64,000 bases of DNA from Pectinophora gossypiella (taxonomy: Eukaryota; Arthropoda; Insecta; Lepidoptera; Gelechiidae): positions 5,223,420-5,287,419 of the forward strand of contig NC_065420.1 in assembly GCF_024362695.1 (NCBI RefSeq). The letters run 5' to 3'. The position numbers and the translations under genes were made by a program. The notes beneath the pieces are model-generated. The model ran no database searches. It was not told where the DNA came from and worked only from the letters and a program-made list of their open reading frames with translations. How positions within the stretch are numbered: position 1 is the stretch's first letter; each line of letters opens with the position of its first letter. Shown piece by piece: positions 24,357 through 35,661 of the stretch.

Positions 24357-24561
24357 GTGACATTGCAACGAAAAGTTTCAGGTATGATTCAGACCATAAT
24401 CCTGAGTAGATATCGAGTGGGATTTTCCATCGCAAAAGTATAGAACTGAAAATCATTTTAAAAATACTAAAATTGACATGAATTTTCCACTTGATATCAA
24501 CTCAGAACCATGGTCGGAATCATCCCCCCCAGTATTCGTTGTGGTGTCACTAAAATCCTGT
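24357..24561. mobile_element. MITE (GTTAGTGACATCGTAACG family)
   Basis: CAGGGTGTTAGTGACATTGC at the left and GGTGTCACTAAAATCCTG at the right, with clear inner arms pairing around a short AT loop. Confidence 0.7.
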
Positions 24562-24573
24562 AAGTATATTGTT

Positions 24574-24722
24574 TTAAGTTTACGCGGTTATTATCATAAT
24601 TAAAACACATAATAACGGGTTCTTACCGCGTTTAAACTAGGGATATGAGACTCCCGATATTTCGACATTGTTGTGAGTGCCATGATCACGCGGTAAGAAC
24701 CCGTTATTATGTGTTTTAATCC
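24574..24722. repeat. Palindromic lepidopteran repeat (GCGGTAAGAACCCG), compact copy
   Basis: GTTTTAAGTTTACGCGGTTA to ACGGGTTCTTACCGCG, then the inverse GCGGTAAGAACCCGTTATTA to TGTTTTAAT at the right, around a CCCGATATTTCGACATTGTT centre. Confidence 0.62.
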
Positions 24723-25585
24723 TGTAAGATATAGGTATTAAAAGGTAGAATCTGTGGATGTGTGTGTGTAGGTGATTTTAGGTAAATAAAACTGGATATT
24801 ATCTGTTTACTATACTTACTTACCAATTATATTTCTACCAGACTTCTAAAAAGAATGAGGTTATCAATTTCTCCCGTATAATACGGTTAATTATTTCTTA
24901 TTTGCAGCAAAAAGCTCTGTGAGGTGTGAGTGCTTAGTTCATCTTGCGATGGATGTACCTCTAAGGTATCTGGATCGTGAACTTACGTTATGTTCTTTCT
25001 TATTTTAATAATAAAATGCCGACCAAAAAAAAAGAAAAATCTCAAAATCTTTTTTTCATTACACAACGGAAAGATTTTTTTATTCAGGGGCTTTTGATAT
25101 TTTGTTTTAATAATAACGTTTTATCCGTCAGCAATAGTATACAGTACAATAATGTAACTACTGATTAAAACAGTTATTGTTTAACATCGATCGACTTTAT
25201 ATAATGACGTATTTTTTTATGTTGCCTATAGCAACAACAATAAAAAACAATATTCCTTAATTGGCCTATTTTATTTTCTTGATAAAAACGTTAGTTATGA
25301 TTATGATAATGACACATATTGGAAATTGCAGGCTAAAATCACCTGATAATGGACCTGCGGTAGACGATCATTAGGTACTTTATGGACTTTACCCGGGACA
25401 TGATCCCTGTGGATATCGATCAAACAACAATGTGAAACCTCCTTGCATTAGGCATCGCCTTACTAACAACAACTCTACCGCAGTCCCCTGCGAGTGAAAC
25501 CAGGCTGTTATTACATGATGCACTGCAGTCGAAGCGCGTTAAACCTACCTTTAAGCTATAGTAACATATTATACATCAATGCCTA

Positions 25586-25788
25586 TAGCATAGAATAAGG
25601 AATAATAATACACGGCCACTCTCCGCTCCCCACCGTCGGCTATGCTAGGTTTACTTCACCCCCCTCGGTCTTACTTTAGACTTCAATCGTATTGGCGTCA
25701 GAGGTCACACACAGATGCGCGTGTACGATAACGTCAATGTGTAGTGTCTGTGTAAAACGAGGTCTTTTGTATGAAGTGTCCGAATTAT
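25586..25788 (+). mobile_element. Single-arm copy of the CATAGAATAAGGAAT MITE
   Basis: CATAGAATAAGGAATAATAA to GAAGTGTCCGAATT. Both microsatellite-prone spots are unexpanded here. Confidence 0.68.
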
Positions 25789-25825
25789 ACCTATAGGTAA
25801 AAGCAAATGAATGTGCCCTTCGTCT

Positions 25826-25920
25826 ACCGGGTGAGAGCCTTCAGCGCTCCCCATTTGTCGGGCCAAGTAGTTAATGCCATCTGCGGCAAATCTACAATAA
25901 GTCACGTCAAAAACAAAAAA
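25826..25920 (+). repeat. Dispersed repeat (CGCTCCCCATTTGTCCGG family), short copy
   Basis: GGGTGAGAGCCTTCAGCGCT to CAATAAGTCACGTC. Inverse fragments follow at 26037-26085 and 26437-26490. Confidence 0.62.
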
Positions 25921-26960
25921 ATGCCTTTCGTCTTCACGTTCATCCCATTTTTCTAAACTGAAGATACTGAAGTCTGATTTTTAGGGAAACAAGTGACATC
26001 TAGGGACCTTTTTTTCTTGGACTTTTTTTAGATTTGCCGCAAATGGTATTAAATACCTACTTGGCTGGAAAAATGGGGAGCACTAAGTATTACAATTTAA
26101 GGCAACAGGCCTGAGGGTGCCCAGTGCCTGGACTCTATTACTTACACCAAAAGACAAGCAACTTGTCGCATGATTGGTTTACCCTTTAAAAGAACAGTTT
26201 ATTTCATTGTCGCTATGTATTGATATAGGAATTAATATTCCTATAGTGTAAAACATAAAAACATTCTATTCACAAATCTTTTCATTGATTTTTATAGCAG
26301 ATTGTAAAAATATATTTCAGCTATAAACCGCCTCGCACTGAATTTATTTTCAGCTCACGTTTTGTGGTTTTAGAATTTCGGAATACAAATTGTAAATTGA
26401 ATCGCTATAATTTCTCAGCGCATTTTGATGTAACTTGTGTAGTACTACTTGGCCGGACAAATGAGTAGTGCTGAAGGCGCTCACATCTATATGTTGCCTG
26501 TATGTTACATGATGCCTTTACACAAAAAAAAACCTTAGATCAAGTACTCCTTCGTGGCTTGCATATGCAAATGCTCTCCTTGAATCAGCACCAGAGTGTG
26601 ATGTGTTTGTGAGTGAGTGGACGTATGTGTGTCGTATCTGAGGTTCTGCGGGATGATGATGTGTGAAATATGTTTTGATATTGTTTTCAAATATACATAT
26701 TCAGCTTCTTAAGTCCGCGTGCTTATATTATTATGAAAGTTTCACGGCGCATTGGCGCTTCTACACTGTAATGTCGTGAAATCTAAATATAAATAAATAA
26801 ATCGTCGATCCCTAGTCACACTAATAACAAATAAACTCTACCACTTCTCTTTGTATTATGTCACATAGAACTTCATTTCATACATTTTACCTGATAAAGG
26901 TTTTATTACGTAAACCGTAAAGTATTATAATATTTACAATACAGTTAAGTAATGGTAGGT

Positions 26961-27396
26961 GGGTCGTTCTTCTTTTTTATCGACAATAAAAAGACATTTT
27001 CTCGATTTATCGGATTTAACATCTTTAAAATTATAACGGCAATAAATATTTTAAAACATCATATAAAGATGTGTCTGTAGAGGACTATTTAGTGGTTCTC
27101 TTTATCTTGGTAACATACTTTTCTTTGCAGGCGCATTCCAAAAAATATTGTGACAGAGTGGCCCTTTTCATCGGAGACAGCATTTAAATTTACCACTCTG
27201 TCACATAATTTTGTGAAAAACGATCAAGCTACGTTAATAACTAATTGAGGAACCGATTAGTATTTTGCTTGTATTTTGAGTATAATAAGATAACTATATT
27301 TTTGGACAATCAAAACATGAAATAAAATTCTAAAACATAACTTATCAGAAGCAGAACGAAGGACAGATCATTGTCGATAAAAAAGAAGAACAACCC
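26961..27396. mobile_element. 436-bp TIR element with AGGT target duplication
   Basis: The left end GGGTCGTTCTTCTTTTTTAT and the right end are inverted copies of about 27 bp that differ by one base near the tip. The element is flanked by AGGT (26957-26960 and 27397-27400). An internal imperfect hairpin is visible around 27152-27206, where ACAGAGTGG pairs with CCACTCTGT. It has no coding capacity and is a MITE of an unassigned family. Confidence 0.75.
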
Positions 27397-28095
27397 AGGT
27401 ACCTTCTGCTTGTGTGTACTAATATTACTTCGGTGCTACCATTTGGTGCACTAAAATTAAACACACATATATACATACCTACATAAACGCACACCTATTA
27501 AACTACTAAAACTAAAAAGGTTAGAAATTAGGTACATTTCTAAAATAATAACCTAAAAGTAATGTAATTTTAGTACACTTGTACTTAAATCTTGAAATAC
27601 TTTACCCTACTTAATGTAAAAATAGAAAGAAATAATTTTATTATTAGAAGTCGCCAAATAATACAATAAAAAACCTTACACAAAATGACATGTGAGAACA
27701 TAGATACATACATAAACTCACGCCTATTTCCCACCGGGGTAAGTTATTAACAATAAATATTATATTGGTCGAAATAAACATTTTGATATAACTATGGCGT
27801 CACTTTATTTGAAATATTTATTAAATCAAAAAGAATTTGCGCGTTAAATTTACACGTACACTGTGCTATTTATTGACGTCACGACTTTATACATTTTTAC
27901 CTTACCATGATTTCTATAACGCAAACAGTAAAATACTAGCGTATAATGGAATAGTATATTTTGTTCGGAGTAGCAGTGCTGTGTGAAGATTGACTTATTT
28001 CCGCACGCGAGTGGGAGGTGCCTTGGAAGTGGCACAATAAATCTTGAATAAAAGCCTTGCAGTGAGAATGGGATGGATTCTAGGATACCAGGGGA

Positions 28096-28218
28096 GTTAA
28101 AATGGCCACATCGAAGCAATTCATCTAAGAAAGCAATATTACTATTTGACATTTGTTTGTATTGCGCACTTACTTTTATATGCGCAAAGATGAATTGCTT
28201 CGATGTGGCCATTTTAAC
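28096..28218. mobile_element. Short fold-back MITE with 31-bp perfect ends
   Basis: GTTAAAATGGCCACATCGAA at the left is repeated inverted at the right, 31 bp each. Inner sequence includes AGCAATATTACTATTTGACA. Related copies lie at 1032-1290 and 46322-46430. Confidence 0.72.
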
Positions 28219-28304
28219 GCCACTGTTCAACACTTGAAACTGTAAACGTCGAAATGTAAAGACTGGTACTTATGTTTTTTCTTCAGCCACAGAAAGAAGC
28301 TTAT

Positions 28305-30425
28305 GGCTCAAAACCACGAAGGTGGCGAATTTCAGGTTTGCAATTTGAGCATACAATGTTAAAAGCAATAGCCAAATAAAGAAGTAGAAATGGTTTATTA
28401 GTTATTAAACTTAACATATTTAAAAGGGGCGCGCACAGATTTCAAAATTTTTCAAATTGAAGCGATTTTAAGGTAACTCGGCAGTAAAAATCGTCATTTC
28501 GGGAACGTAACTAAATATTTATTTTTAAATATAATATTTACAGAAAGCAGTAAAATATTGTCATTTTTAATTGCATTTTACTATATTTTTTTAAATGTAA
28601 ATGGAAATTCGCTGAATAAACATGGATATTTATAAAAATTATCAAATTGAAAATTCAAAAGTAGCTAATTTTTTAATTTCAAGCACCAAATTCAAAATAT
28701 AGCAAAATTTAGATGACTTGAGAAGTAAAATTAGATATTACTATAATAATAACTTTATTATGTTTGTAAGTGCATATTTAAATGTTCAATAATATTTGAA
28801 ATTAGTATTATAAAGGCAAATAAAAGTAGAGTTCCCGAAAATGCTGTCGTGTTCCCGGAATGACTAAGGTGTTCACTGAATGATGCTGTTGGGATTTTCT
28901 TACAGGTAAAGGTATTTTTGAGTAATAAATACGAAAATTTAGTTTTGTGATTTCTTTAATCTTGTTTAGAAATATTATTTGGTATATTATTATAACCAAA
29001 AAATATAGAATTCGGAAATTATAAAAAGGAAACTGGTAACAAAACTCTTCTTAATACTTTACTAACTGTTACAATCACTAAGTCAACTTTGAATTAGTTT
29101 AAACTATGCCTAGCGTATTAATTTTGATCAGTCTTTAATTATAGTCTCATGGAAAATAATCGAATTAAATGTTGCACTTTAAACTACAAGACAACAATAG
29201 TACTACAATAAACTTTTTTTTCAATAATAGAATAGCCTCAAGAAAATAAGACAATTAACATTCTCAAATTAGACGTAAAATGGTAATACTCGCGATTCTT
29301 TTCAACTTTCAGTGACGGTGTAGGTGTTATCTCTATAATTTGTTCAAATGTCACATAAGATACTAATAACTTGCGATTTCATGCATTGGCGTTTTCCCTT
29401 TGTTTTATAGGTATAAGATGAACTATTTTCTTTAAGTTATTTTTTAAGTTTTCTTCTTTTTCTCGTCTTCGTTTCGTTTCATTTTTACTGAAAACAAAAG
29501 AAATTCTTTGATTTTTAACAAAATATTTTTTTTTGTATTTTGTGTCCATTGTGCTCAATAAAGTATTTTATCTATCTATCTATCTATTTTTTCAAAATTA
29601 ATTCACCTATGAAAAGTCATATCATCAGAACCCACTACGTCAATCCGGGAACGCGTCATCATCTCCGGGAACGTTCCCTAAATGACTGTTCCCGAAATGA
29701 CGTTTTCGAAATTTCGCGCTTGTAATTCTGATGGTCGCCGTCTTAGACATATTATTTCAAGGTAATTGTGAAGTAAACAGTTATAATTTTACATAATATT
29801 AATTAAGTAACAGTTATTTTAATATGATTTCCTATTTTACCCATTCCCGGAATGACGTATATTTAAGGTACGGTAAAAAATACAAGAACATAATAGTACT
29901 TACCACTTAAACTGTTATTTATTTACATACAAAACAAATGTCGCCGGCCTCACAACATTATTGCTCGCTACTAAAGCACACTAGCGCCGCAACTGGCATT
30001 CAAGAATAAAAGTTTTCACTACCTAATGCTGTGTTCACGGATATGACGTTTGATTTCTTGGACAAACTATTGACAAGTGCCGTATTTAAAATTATTTTAT
30101 TTTCTATATTTTGGCTTTAAGATAATAATTGTTTAGGAAATAAACAAACTCAATTGAACATTGAGAATTTAAAATAAACGATTTTACTATTTGTTAACGT
30201 AAGTTGAAGTTGGAATTTTTTGTTTTGGACGCGTTCCCGAAATGACTTTTTACACATATTTATTTTTAAATTATTTAAAATAACTTATTTTTCAAATTAT
30301 CAATTTTAGGTATACATACATCTAACTGATCTCGATAGTATTCAATTCTTATTTAACGTTATTCATTTGTATATTTTATTTTACGAGCTTCCAAACCAAA
30401 TTCGCCACCTTCGTGGTTTTGAGCC
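28305..30425. mobile_element. 2121-bp TIR DNA element with TTAT target duplication
   Basis: The ends read GGCTCAAAACCACGAAGGTG inward at 28305 and its reverse complement up to 30425, with the match running to about 27 bp. Both sides are flanked by TTAT (28301-28304 and 30426-30429). The interior is very AT-rich and contains no convincing protein. It holds at least eight copies or half-copies of a motif close to GTTCCCGAAATGACG in both orientations (see findings). A LINE-like tail with a (TATC)n run sits inside at about 29540-29588. The size, the TIRs and the lack of a transposase make it a non-autonomous DNA transposon. Confidence 0.8.
29540..29588 (+). repeat. LINE-like 3' tail with (TATC)n microsatellite
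   Basis: GTGCTCAATAAAGTATTTTA followed by TATC repeats resembles common lepidopteran LINE 3' ends. It lies inside the larger TIR element. Confidence 0.45.
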
Positions 30426-30429
30426 TTAT

Positions 30430-31800
30430 ATGCCGAACTGGAAGTAAATAAAAAACTGAAACTTTTTTTTATATCCATTCTTACAAATTCAGGAAAGGAC
30501 ATTTTGTCTAAATAATAGATCGCCTGTTGTTGCGTTAGTATAACCAGCCAAAATCCGAAACAAAAATCTGTTTCTTTTACTTAATAAATCGATTACTTCC
30601 CTATTTATTCAGTTTAATCAAGATTAAATGAAATAGTGTTAGAAAATCCTAACGTATTCTTTTGTTTTACAAACCCAATTATTTTTTCATAAATAGAACA
30701 TTCCGGAGCGTTCCGAACGTTCCGGAGCCATGATCACCAGCTAATTTGTGCAACAAAAACTTTTTAAAAAGTGTAATTGGCATTGGCACAGGGCACAGGC
30801 AACCGAGTTTAATCGGCGTTTAAAAATAAAATGTGCATTTTTCCCTCCATACGCCGATCCGACCGCAAGCGGTGGATACGCCCGGTATTTTTCACATTTT
30901 CATACTTTATCGGAATATTCTGGCTTCTAGCGGCGCACGAAATTGACTCTTGTGTGAAAAATGTTTTAGTTTACATTTGCGGGATGGAAACCCTGTTATG
31001 CGGTTTCGTTGTGAAATATTAGGGGTAGAATGTATGTGTTTGCGGGTGATATTATGTTATCCGACGAATGATTTGTTACTTAATAAACTACGTACATGTT
31101 CAACTATTTTGTACGAACTCCACGAAACGCGTGTAGCCGATATACAATTTTTTTGTTTGACTTATTGTTGGTACTTATATCTCGGACGGCTGATACCTAC
31201 TAATAATTAAATTCAACGCTCACTAACTTATAAAGCTCTAGTCATCAAATCCTTGTGTATTTTCAGAAATATTAAATTAAGATTATTCTAAGTCAAAGGC
31301 AAAGCTAATCCCAATACTTACTCAAGAAATTGAATTTTCCGTGTCTGAGCTTAATCCTTAATGTTCCAAACCCGAAAACCGAATAGAAAAACAAATCCCT
31401 GCAACAGTTATTGTGTTATCGAATTGAATTTTGAAGTGTCCCTAGATCTGGAGTCTGGAGATATTCCAAACATTCCCAGTTCATTTGGCTCGCCAAGTTT
31501 ATCCGGGCTTTGTTCGGATATGTTAGTGGCGGTATTTATTCGACATTTGTCGCACAATGGGATAATGGGTGACAATTTGTCTGCTTTTGTCCGCTAAGGG
31601 CTATTGGGGCCGGGAATCGTGGTTGATGGTTCTATCAATCGCGTGGATTTGGAGGATGTTTACGTGTGGTTAGACGATTATCTCCCTGCCCCACATTTCC
31701 ACATTTAGGAGAGCTAATATCCAGGAATTTTGTTTGTGAGGTGCTCAGATCAAATGTTATTCTAGGTAGTATAGTACTAAAATAAAATCTTCAGGGGTGG
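30430..31800. other. Apparently single-copy stretch, no gene recognised
   Basis: The longest interval in the window without a recognised repeat. Several plus-strand open frames overlap here (30748-30930, 30950-31210, 31361-31597), but none shows a domain, splice structure or family match. Confidence 0.45.
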
Positions 31801-31827
31801 AGCTTTATTTTTTTTGTGTTTTATGCA

Positions 31828-31928
31828 TAACCCGCAGTGGAGCAGCGTGGAGGAGTATGCGCCATACCTCCTCCGGTTAATTGAGGGGAGACCTGTGCCC
31901 AGCAGTGGGCCGTATATAGGCTGTTTAT
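31828..31928 (+). repeat. LINE/SINE 3' tail (CAGCAGTGGGACGTATATAG family)
   Basis: ACCCGCAGTGGAGCAGCGTG to GGGCCGTATATAGGCTG. Confidence 0.65.
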
Positions 31929-32439
31929 GTTTATGGTTTATGTGTTTTATGCATAGTATTAAGTATCCGACGAAAATTGCCAATCGAGGTTAAATTACTT
32001 AGAAAAAAGTTGTATGAAAACACGCATAATAGGTAGGTATATGACACACTGATACAGCGTCACCATAAGGCCACGTTTTACTCTACCATCTCGCAGATAA
32101 TGAATAGAAATCCCATTATCAATTCACTTCAAAAGAACGGAGTTCCTCTTCTCAGCAAATTTTCGCTTCGTATTCTAATGCTCGCTTCACGTTATACACG
32201 AATTCGTCATTAGGCTAAAGAAGTTCTATTTAATTTGTTACGTAATTACAAACATACATAATAAAGCTATATACTGTACTTATCTTACGTACCTTCTTCT
32301 ATACTGTGGGTTGTGGGTTACCAACCTCATCATCCCTGGTATCAAAGTTATTATCGACCCTACCAAAACTTTTGCGACTTTTGCTTTTTTTTTTTAATTT
32401 AAGTACAGTTGCGATACCAAATCCTTAACACTGCTTTAG

Positions 32440-32790
32440 CCACGGAGTTTTGAATCCTGACGACGCGATCACTCCTCTATAGCTAAGAGGCGGCCAATCA
32501 GCTCGCGACAACAAACACTACAGGACCCGTATACCGACCCCGTCGGCGTAGTCGACGATTTCCCTCATTTGGCGCTTACCGCTTTCGATCCACTAGGTTG
32601 TATTAATTTTTACAATATGATCCCCTTAGACGACGCCCTGAGCTGAGGTTCGCGCCCAATTGGGCTCCCTCAGGGCTGGTGTCTTAAATTTTGTACCGGA
32701 TGGGAGCGATCAGCGCTCCCCATTTCTCCGGCCAAGTAGTTACTACGATCTGAGGCAAATGTACAATAAGTCACGTCGAAAAGAAAACAA
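32440..32790 (+). repeat. Dispersed repeat (CGCTCCCCATTTGTCCGG family), long copy
   Basis: Includes CCAATCAGCTCGCGACAACA, GACGACGCCCTGAGC and GATCAGCGCTCCCCATTTCT, to AATAAGTCACGTCG. Its long form is shared, inverted, with 50255-50590. Shorter copies are at 25826, 26437, 52935, 55292 and 56890. Class unknown. Confidence 0.6.
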
Positions 32791-33224
32791 AAAAGAGTTT
32801 TGAATCCGTATTTAAATAATCCCCCAAAAACAAATTTCGTCTTGTTTATTTTTCTCTAGACTTCGTTAAGTAGTCATCGTTGTATATTTCAAGAGCATCC
32901 GCAGTCCGCAGTGATAAACGGTTGGACCCCAGAGAGGGTACGGAACCCTATTAATATTTCGCCATAACAAACTCCGGGTCCCGAGGCGCAAACTTCCAGA
33001 CATGACTGTGACAGATGATAATACTGTTGTTTTTTTATTTATGAACGCTTAAAAGTACCTATATATTCTGTGGTTTCTAACTTTAGTGGAAATCCGTGAT
33101 AGCCCTGTTCGAAGAACGTGTTACTTACATCGTAGTGTGAAGGGTTCGAATCCCGGCTCAGTCTCTAAACCACTGAATACGAGTTTTTAAGTTTCATTCT
33201 TATTTTATGATCTTAGGTAATTGA

Positions 33225-33554
33225 CAGTCTCACAAAGTCATTTCGACAATTTCCGCATCGGGAATCGAACCCGGACCTCCAGTTCTTGAGCCTAACGCTC
33301 TAACCACTAGACCACGGAGGCTGTGTTTGGTAAGGACTTTTCAGGCTTGAATCACCTGATTGTCCGAAAAAGTAAGATGATTCCGTGCTTCGGAAGGCAC
33401 GTTAAGCTGTTGGTCCCGGCTATTAGCCGTAAAAACACCTCCACCAACCCGCAGTGGAGCAGCGTGGTGGAGTATGCTCCATACCCCCTCCGGTTGATTG
33501 AGGGGAGGCCTGTGCCCAGCAGTGGGACGTATATAGGCAGTTTATGTTTATGTA
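33225..33554 (+). mobile_element. SINE with inverted 5' end (twin-priming structure)
   Basis: The left part is a tRNA-like head on the minus strand (inverse of CCTCCGTGGTCTAGTGGTTA, with a B box), about 33225-33322. The right part is the body and tail of the same family on the plus strand, 33323-33554, ending CAGCAGTGGGACGTATATAG and a TTTATGT tail. The whole is bracketed by AGGTAATTGA (33215-33224 and 33555-33564), so it inserted as one unit into an older SINE. Confidence 0.72.
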
Positions 33555-33656
33555 AGGTAATTGATATCACGTGGTTTTCAAGATATGTCCCCGGTTAAAG
33601 TCAATAAGCTCGCGCCCAATTACATGGGACTTAAACATAGCTAGCGAGTGGGTGTA

Positions 33657-33799
33657 CAGTCATGAGCAATATAATGTACTCACTTTAGGACCCTGTCGCA
33701 CTAACATATTTGACATTTAGAGAAACCTACAGTTCAATTTGTCAAAAAAGTTAATGTGAAATGGTACCAAAGTGTATACATATTAATGCTCGTGACCGT
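33657..33799. mobile_element. TA-flanked MITE (CAGTCATGAGC family)
   Basis: The imperfect ends are CAGTCATGAGC and GCTCGTGACCG, each next to TA, and the MITE sits inside a SINE. Related copies are at 16241-16370, 17352-17415 and 34149-34288. The TA target and short ends suggest mobilisation by a Tc1/mariner-type transposase (inference). Confidence 0.65.
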
Positions 33800-34148
33800 A
33801 CATACACTGTAGACACTATACACCTCTGCCTACCCCTCCGGGGATACAGGCGTGATGCCATGTTGTGTCTTTTGTGGGAGGATTCCATTTTGTGATAACG
33901 ATATATGGTAAGGGGATATAGTTTCGCTACCCTCAAGTCCTTGACGTAAATAACTATTATGAGCAAAAGGAATGGTGAATGATGTGTATTGAGTTTAATT
34001 ACTACACAACAATAAACCATACAATACAATAATACAAATATACTGTTACGGACGTGGGTTTCTGGATTGGAAAACCCACTAAGTCCAAGGAAGAACTAAT
34101 TTATTCAATAAACACACAGTACAGTACTCGCACAGGGCTACGTGGTAC

Positions 34149-34288
34149 GGTCACGAGTACTAATATGTATACACTTTGAATCCATGTCACATTAACTTAT
34201 TTGACATATTAAACCGTAAGTCTCATTAAATGTCAAATATGATAGTGCGACAGGGTTGTAAAGTGGGTACATGATATTGCTCATGACT
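34149..34288. mobile_element. TA-flanked MITE (CAGTCATGAGC family), opposite orientation
   Basis: It reads CGGTCACGAG to CTCATGACTG between TA dinucleotides and is the inverse of the 33657 copy. Confidence 0.65.
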
Positions 34289-34299
34289 GTACAACTCCG

Positions 34300-35000
34300 T
34301 CACCGTTACTTCAGTTTATTTCGCACTTTACGCGACACTTGAACACTGCATGAAACTCTGCACTAACACTGCACTTGTCACTGTTTTAAACACCGTCACA
34401 TTACTTTATTGCATTAAAACAAAAAAAACAGTTACAATACAATTAAACACCACACGTATTCAGTTTAATATTTATGATCATCAACATCTCCCTAGTTTTT
34501 ACCGGGTCCGCTTACAATAGGCGGCCTTATTGCTAAACAGCAATTTCTGCCAGGCAACCTTAGGGTGAAAGAAGTTTATGCATTTGAGCACGGGCTGGTG
34601 CAATAAACATAATAATTATACCAACATAACAAAAAAATACCGTAAATAAAAATATATATAAATATATACACATATATATACACATCCATACATACACACA
34701 TGTATTCGTATGAGTCTTTTAGGCATTTAAATATCTAGATATTAAAGTTTAAGAATACGTTTTACAGTAGGAATTATCATTTAATTTACAGTGACTCTAG
34801 AAGTGACACTAAAGATCTCCAATTTCTTATACGCTTCAGAAAACAAACTCCATCGTTATTTATTAACAAGCCTGCCCATTAAGGTAAAAGTTCACGTAAA
34901 AGTCAAAGGTGAAGATTCAATATCGTATTTGTCTTCCTATATATCTTTTACGGTTCGAAAACAATTTTATGGTAAAACAATCGGGAAAATAATATGTTGC
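34300..35000. other. No gene recognised
   Basis: AT-rich with a TATATA/CACA-rich patch at 34655-34700. GGCGGCCTTATTGCTAAACA at 34521 resembles a LINE 3' UTR word also seen, inverted, near 37810. Confidence 0.4.
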
Positions 35001-35009
35001 AAAGTAACT

Positions 35010-35190
35010 AACGATCACGATTTCCCATCCTGGCTCGGGGATAGAGCTCCGAACCACTGAATTCGTATGTTTGGATCGTGGATAATTGACATCACGTGGT
35101 TTCCAGGACTTGTGCCCGGTTAATGGCGACCCTATTGCCCTCTATTTCGTGAGACTTAAATATAGCTGGCGCAGAAAGAATGTATACAGG
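35010..35190 (+). mobile_element. SINE (CACGTGG family), interrupted by MITEs
   Basis: Matches the family block AACCACTGAATTCG, then ATCACGTGGTTTCC, then GTGCCCGGTTAATGG. Its distal end (GGGGATACAAAAGTGATGC) resumes after the MITE pair, at about 35665-35705. Confidence 0.6.
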
Positions 35191-35193
35191 CTG

Positions 35194-35401
35194 TTAGTGA
35201 CATCGTAACGAATACTGGAGGGGGATGATTCAGACCACGACTCTGAGTTAATATTAAGTGGATTTTCCGTCGGAAAATTAATTATTTTCTTTTAGTTTTT
35301 TTAAATTATTTTCAATTCTATGCTTTTGCGATGGAAAATAAAATTCCACTTGATATCAACTCAGAGTAATGGTCTGAATCATCCCTCAACATTTTCGTTA
35401 C
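35194..35401. mobile_element. MITE (GTTAGTGACATCGTAACG family)
   Basis: A long palindromic element: GTTAGTGACATCGTAACGAA and a GATTCAGACC...CTGAGTT block at the left, with the inverse at the right. The right tip is lost. Confidence 0.65.
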
Positions 35402-35433
35402 GTACATGTACGTTACCCTTTCAAGTAGGTATG

Positions 35434-35661
35434 GGTGTTAGTGACACCGTAACGAATACTGAAGGGGTGATTCAGAACATGATTCTGAGTTGATATCAAG
35501 TGGAATTTTCGGTCGCAAAATTAATTACTTTCCTTTCGTTTTTTTTTCATTATTTTCAATTCTATGCTTTAGCGATGGAAAATTCCACTTGATATCAACT
35601 CAGAGTCATGGTCTGAATCATCCCTCAAAATTTTTGTTACGATGTCACTAACACCCTGTAT
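35434..35661. mobile_element. MITE (GTTAGTGACATCGTAACG family), adjacent copy
   Basis: Near-complete: the left end is GGTGTTAGTGACACCGTAAC and the right end CGATGTCACTAACACCCTGT. The inner arms pair through ATCAAGTGGAATTTTC. It lies 30 bp from the previous copy. Confidence 0.72.

Larger units (their letters stand above)
33110..33866 (+). mobile_element. Older tRNA-type SINE (CACGTGG family) split by two later insertions
   Basis: The head has GGGTTCGAATCCCGGCTCAG and an AACCACTGAATACGAG block (33110-33214). It resumes at 33565 (ATATCACGTGG...CCCGGTTAA) to 33654 and again at 33802-33866 (CACCTCTGCCTACCCCTCCG, then GGCGTGATG). The gaps are the SINE at 33225-33554 and a MITE at 33655-33801, giving a readable insertion order. 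Confidence 0.65.

Noticed and set aside
27850..28233. 127-codon minus-strand open frame
   Set aside because: Much of it is the fold-back MITE at 28096-28218 read through.
28850..29720. Iterated GTTCCCGAAATGACG words considered as a CRISPR-like array
   Set aside because: Spacing is irregular, copies are in both orientations and degenerate, and the setting is a eukaryotic transposon.
31361..31597. 78-codon open frame in the repeat-poor island
   Set aside because: No domain, splice signal or codon bias supports it. It is left as an unexplained region.
33245..33322. Apparent tRNA gene on the minus strand
   Set aside because: It has A- and B-box words but forms the head of a SINE, with family copies at 20253 and 56127. 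The same reasoning rejects the heads at 8227, 39430, 50873 and 62100.
34043..34440. TGTTACGGACGTGGG start, looking like a solo LTR
   Set aside because: No matching CA end, second LTR or clear target duplication could be found, and a MITE interrupts the stretch.
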